This document shows positions 6,144 through 7,718 of a DNA stretch of 7,718 bases, piece after piece; the first letter of the stretch is position 1; every line of letters begins with the position of its first letter. The notes under the pieces were generated by a model. It was not told the origin of the DNA. It ran no database searches and worked only from the letters and a program-made list of their open reading frames with translations. Position numbers and translations under genes: made by a program. Origin of the DNA: an uncultured Clostridia bacterium. GTDB taxonomy: Bacteria; Bacillota; Clostridia; Christensenellales; CASEPJ01. The stretch lies in NCBI GenBank assembly GCA_949289715.1, contig CASEPJ010000181.1:1-7718 (forward strand), written 5' to 3'.

Positions 6144-7511
6144 TTAATCTTTATTTTCATATTCTTCGCCAAAAACAGAATAATCTTCGTTATTTTTTTC
6201 TGTTTTTTTTTCATATTCTTCTCCGAACACCGAACAATTATCGGACGGCGTTTGTGTTGGGGGAGTATTTAATTTACTTAAAGCATATTTTTTCAGTTTG
6301 CCATAGTAAAAATATGTCGCTATTATAGATAACGCAATAAACACAAAAAGCGTTACATATCCTACTACCGAAGAAGTAAGAAAATTATATTGCGAAATCT
6401 TCGCATTGCTTACTGTAGTTATCAAAGAGTCTGACATTAAAGAATCTGCTATGGTAGCGCATACTGCTTCGAGATTTTTTTCGTAAGTATCTTTATAGTA
6501 ACTCATAAAAGTTTCTAAATTATCGTCCTTGGAATGACCGATCGCCGGATAATTCTGCGATTCTACAAAACCCACCTTTTTAAAAGTACTTAAATTACCC
6601 GACACAAAAGATACGGTCTTAAAGCCAGCGTTGGCAAATGTAGAGTTATCGCTGTTTTGTGGGGCGAAATTGTATAATAAATTTCTAAAATTTCCACCGT
6701 AAATAAAAGTCCTTTTAATTGCGGGAATTTTTTTAAATTCATAGCCTGATTTTTCTGCTATAGAATAATAAAAATCGTTATAATCGGTTCTTACCTCATC
6801 GGAGTAAATATATAAATATTCTCCTCCAATAGAATCCAAATTAATCATAAGCAACAAATTGCTTTTTTCACTGTCGCTTAAAGAAGTAAGATAAGCCTTC
6901 GAACCGAAACAGCCCGGCTCTTCCGCCCCGAAAAAAACAAATTCCACATTACATTTTAGTTCCGACACATGGTTTTTTAAATATTTTGCCAAAGCAATTA
7001 ACGCACCGACAGATATTCCGTTATCGTAAACTCCGTGAGAATTGGTTACTCCGTTGACTAAAGAAATATCATATACATTGTCGTAATGCGCCCCTATTAC
7101 CACCGTAGGAACGTTTTCGGCATTACATTTTAAAAATGCAGTAATATTTTGAGAAGTAAACTGTTTATTGTTATAATAAAATGTAAAACTCTTTATTCCG
7201 TTATCTTCTTTATCCAAATTATAGCCTGCTACGTTTAACCTCGATGCAATGTACAAAGCGGCGTTTCTCTCTTCTTCCGTTCCGAAAGTACGGTTGTAAT
7301 TATTAGAATTTTCGTCTCCTATGAATTTCTGCATTTCATATGAAGCGTCTTGAGCTAAATCTTTATATTGAGAATAAGATTGCTCGGTAAAGTCATCACT
7401 TTCCGCAACAGCGACATTTTTATAAGAAAAGAAAAATAATCCAGTCAGAACGCAAATTAAAAGGAGTGCCAAAATCATTTGAATTTTTTTATTAAAATAT
7501 AAAATTTTCAT
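6144..7511 (-). CDS. Membrane-anchored M28-family zinc metallopeptidase with duplicated C-terminal tail motif
   Basis: This 455-residue protein is an M28 (aminopeptidase Y/S type) metallopeptidase predicted to act outside the membrane. An N-terminal hydrophobic segment (about 11-30) is followed by AVA-E (34-37), a possible signal peptidase site. The catalytic domain carries the expected two-zinc positions: AHYD (His142, Asp144), GVYDNG (Asp163), FFGAEEPG (Glu197, Glu198), NLDSIG (Asp226) and GHSKDDN (His326). A second membrane helix (about 378-403) followed by KLKK leaves a cytoplasmic tail of about 50 residues. In the tail SVFGEEYE occurs twice (427-434 and 445-452), the last copy three residues from the end. 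M28 enzymes are aminopeptidases or carboxypeptidases; the substrate here is unknown. The ATG at 7511 has AGGAG upstream overlapping the stop of the preceding membrane gene, so the two are probably co-transcribed. It ends with TAA. Confidence 0.9.
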   Translation of the reverse strand: MKILYFNKKIQMILALLLICVLTGLFFFSYKNVAVAESDDFTEQSYSQYKDLAQDASYEMQKFIGDENSNNYNRTFGTEEERNAALYIASRLNVAGYNLDKEDNGIKSFTFYYNNKQFTSQNITAFLKCNAENVPTVVIGAHYDNVYDISLVNGVTNSHGVYDNGISVGALIALAKYLKNHVSELKCNVEFVFFGAEEPGCFGSKAYLTSLSDSEKSNLLLMINLDSIGGEYLYIYSDEVRTDYNDFYYSIAEKSGYEFKKIPAIKRTFIYGGNFRNLLYNFAPQNSDNSTFANAGFKTVSFVSGNLSTFKKVGFVESQNYPAIGHSKDDNLETFMSYYKDTYEKNLEAVCATIADSLMSDSLITTVSNAKISQYNFLTSSVVGYVTLFVFIALSIIATYFYYGKLKKYALSKLNTPPTQTPSDNCSVFGEEYEKKTEKNNEDYSVFGEEYENKD

Positions 7512-7520
7512 GGCGTTCTC

Positions 7521-7718
7521 CTATATTATATTTATGAAAGTATTGGCTGCCGAAATTAAAATGACAGGCACCATAAGATTTAAAAAGGAAACAAGAACGG
7601 TTCGAGGCAAAATATTGTTTTTAATTTTCATAAAAAACAAAAATGCAAAAACTACGTTAGGTACAAATAGCGCCAAAATAAAAATAGGCAGCATACTTAG
7701 GGGATAAAAAAACAATAT
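7521..7718 (-). CDS. C-terminal part of an unidentified membrane protein (cut by the window edge)
   Basis: The frame is open from the right edge to TAG at 7521-7523 and gives 65 residues, with two strongly hydrophobic segments (roughly residues 4-29 and 42-63 of the visible part) separated by a basic loop, MKIKNNILPR. No family motif is recognisable. A TTG at 7713-7715 could be a start but has no visible ribosome binding site, and the frame continues through it to the edge, so a longer protein is more likely. The stop overlaps the Shine-Dalgarno sequence of the M28 peptidase gene with only nine bases between stop and start codon, which suggests one operon and possibly a shared membrane function. 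Confidence 0.6.
   Translation of the reverse strand: MLFFYPLSMLPIFILALFVPNVVFAFLFFMKIKNNILPRTVLVSFLNLMVPVILISAANTFINII

Noticed and set aside
7525..7530. TATAAT as a promoter for the M28 peptidase gene
   Set aside because: The transcription start would fall at or after the gene's own Shine-Dalgarno sequence, leaving almost no leader; co-transcription with the upstream membrane gene is simpler.

Overview
The window is AT-rich, and every supportable gene lies on the minus strand, so transcription runs from high to low coordinates. The gene set points to a low-GC Gram-positive bacterium of the Firmicutes/Clostridia type: a membrane diadenylate cyclase of the CdaA class, a YclM-like aspartokinase, a DUF1015 protein, a YdjI-type SPFH protein, and strong AGGAGG-like ribosome binding sites. 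The closest lineage is an inference and may be an uncultured clostridium. TGA is used as an ordinary stop in three genes (exonuclease, aspartokinase, cdaA), so the standard bacterial code applies.

Layout in the direction of transcription. (1) 7718-6144: the C-terminal end of an unidentified membrane protein cut by the window edge, then a membrane-anchored M28-family metallopeptidase whose cytoplasmic tail carries a duplicated SVFGEEYE motif. (2) 6143-6010: an AT-only intergenic region with a possible promoter and a palindrome. (3) 6009-935: a tightly packed run of six genes with 4-base overlaps or gaps of 1 to 11 bases: cdaA, a 43-residue protein that looks like only the membrane anchor of CdaR/YbbR, a DUF1015 protein, aspartate kinase, a DEDDh exonuclease and an AEC-family transporter. 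(4) 934-703: a very AT-rich intergenic region with a good extended -10 promoter candidate. (5) 702-1: an SPFH/YdjI-like gene interrupted by a single in-frame TGA at 100-102, with clearly homologous sequence continuing beyond it to the window edge.

The central system is the c-di-AMP operon. In many Firmicutes cdaA is followed by cdaR (several extracellular YbbR domains) and glmM. Here cdaA is followed by a microprotein that keeps the CdaR membrane helix and loses all YbbR domains, and glmM is absent from the position. The microprotein has a strong Shine-Dalgarno sequence and ATGA coupling to cdaA, and its last codons carry the ribosome binding site of the next gene, so it looks like a maintained gene and not debris. 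The downstream genes suggest co-expression of c-di-AMP synthesis with aspartate-pathway amino acid synthesis and possibly with a small-oligonucleotide exonuclease; that functional link is inference.
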